From contig NZ_JAHRID010000002.1 in NCBI RefSeq assembly GCF_019100565.1, positions 514,672 through 578,671 of the forward strand: 64,000 nt of DNA. The letters run 5' to 3'. Source of the DNA: Arsukibacterium indicum (GTDB taxonomy: Bacteria; Pseudomonadota; Gammaproteobacteria; Enterobacterales; Alteromonadaceae). Under the pieces are notes generated by a model that was not told where the DNA came from, ran no database searches, and saw nothing but the letters and a program-made list of their open reading frames with translations. A program made the translations under genes and the position numbers. Of the stretch, positions 63,986 to 64,000 are shown piece by piece (the first letter of the stretch is position 1; every line of letters begins with the position of its first letter).

Positions 63986-64000
63986 GAGCCTGGCGGTGTA
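63986..64000 (-). rRNA. 3' end of 5S rRNA (partial, cut by window edge)
   Basis: The last bases, GAGCCTGGCGGTGTA, are the reverse complement of TACACCGCCAGGCTC, which looks like the conserved 3' end of a 5S rRNA. The adjacent terminator supports this. An rRNA operon on the minus strand is therefore expected just beyond position 64000. Confidence 0.75.

Noticed and set aside
1..64000. Mobile element, prophage or defence system
   Set aside because: I searched for transposase, integrase, restriction-modification, toxin-antitoxin and retron signatures among the translated products and found none.

Overview
The window is a contiguous piece of a gammaproteobacterial chromosome. Gene order and protein character point to the Rheinheimera/Alishewanella group or a close alteromonad-like relative. 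This is inferred from recognisable conserved blocks, not from a database search. The blocks are aroF-tyrA and pheA near rplS-trmD-rimM-rpsP, ffh, ypjD and corB; clpB-pgeF-rluD facing bamD; radA/serB/ytjB; tatD-pdxH-argS; and prfC-rimI-holD behind a tRNA-Trp gene. There is no prophage, transposase, CRISPR array or obvious genomic island. Nearly all of the sequence is ordinary housekeeping DNA with a thin layer of lineage-specific genes.

Layout. Positions 1-4.3 kb hold the end of an AstE/AspA-family gene followed by FapA/DUF342, DUF2884, DUF2982 and a small orphan gene. At 4.4-8.7 kb lies an RND efflux pair (adaptor plus pump) without an outer-membrane partner. From 8.7 to 14.6 kb come an SDR, a renalase-like flavoprotein, msrA, an aromatic/aspartate aminotransferase, a GAF/fRMsr-like protein, a YciH/SUI1 protein and a two-receiver response regulator whose first receiver is degenerate. 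From 14.6 to 20.8 kb are secreted hydrolases: an M28 lipoprotein peptidase and two amidohydrolase-family proteins. From 20.9 to 27.5 kb are a GGDEF-EAL protein, a class II cytochrome c, a cytochrome b561-like protein and a penicillin-acylase-family enzyme.

The aromatic amino acid region (27.5-35.6 kb) shows the clearest regulation. A 16-residue Phe-containing leader peptide and a complete attenuator precede pheA, and two TyrR-like boxes precede aroF-tyrA. Between pheA and tyrA lie a coiled-coil membrane protein, a glyoxalase-like protein, a TPR protein, an MBL/beta-CASP nuclease and a LOG-family protein. The ribosome/SRP block (35.6-39.8 kb), a corB-type transporter, an SLT lipoprotein, gshA, pssA and clpB (with a sigma-32-type promoter) follow. 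Next come pgeF-rluD, bamD, radA, a large protein with two PilZ domains, serB, ytjB, tatD-pdxH-argS, prfC and the tRNA-Trp-holD-rimI unit. The right edge reaches the 3' end of a 5S rRNA on the minus strand, with its terminator, so an rRNA operon lies just outside.

I did not find a convincing new multi-gene system. The best leads are the pheL-pheA attenuator, the paired TyrR-like boxes, the three amidohydrolase modules of which only one keeps a full metal site, the two-PilZ protein with both c-di-GMP motifs intact, the degenerate receiver domain, and the hairpin-rich, repeat-bearing spacer between tRNA-Trp and the rRNA operon.
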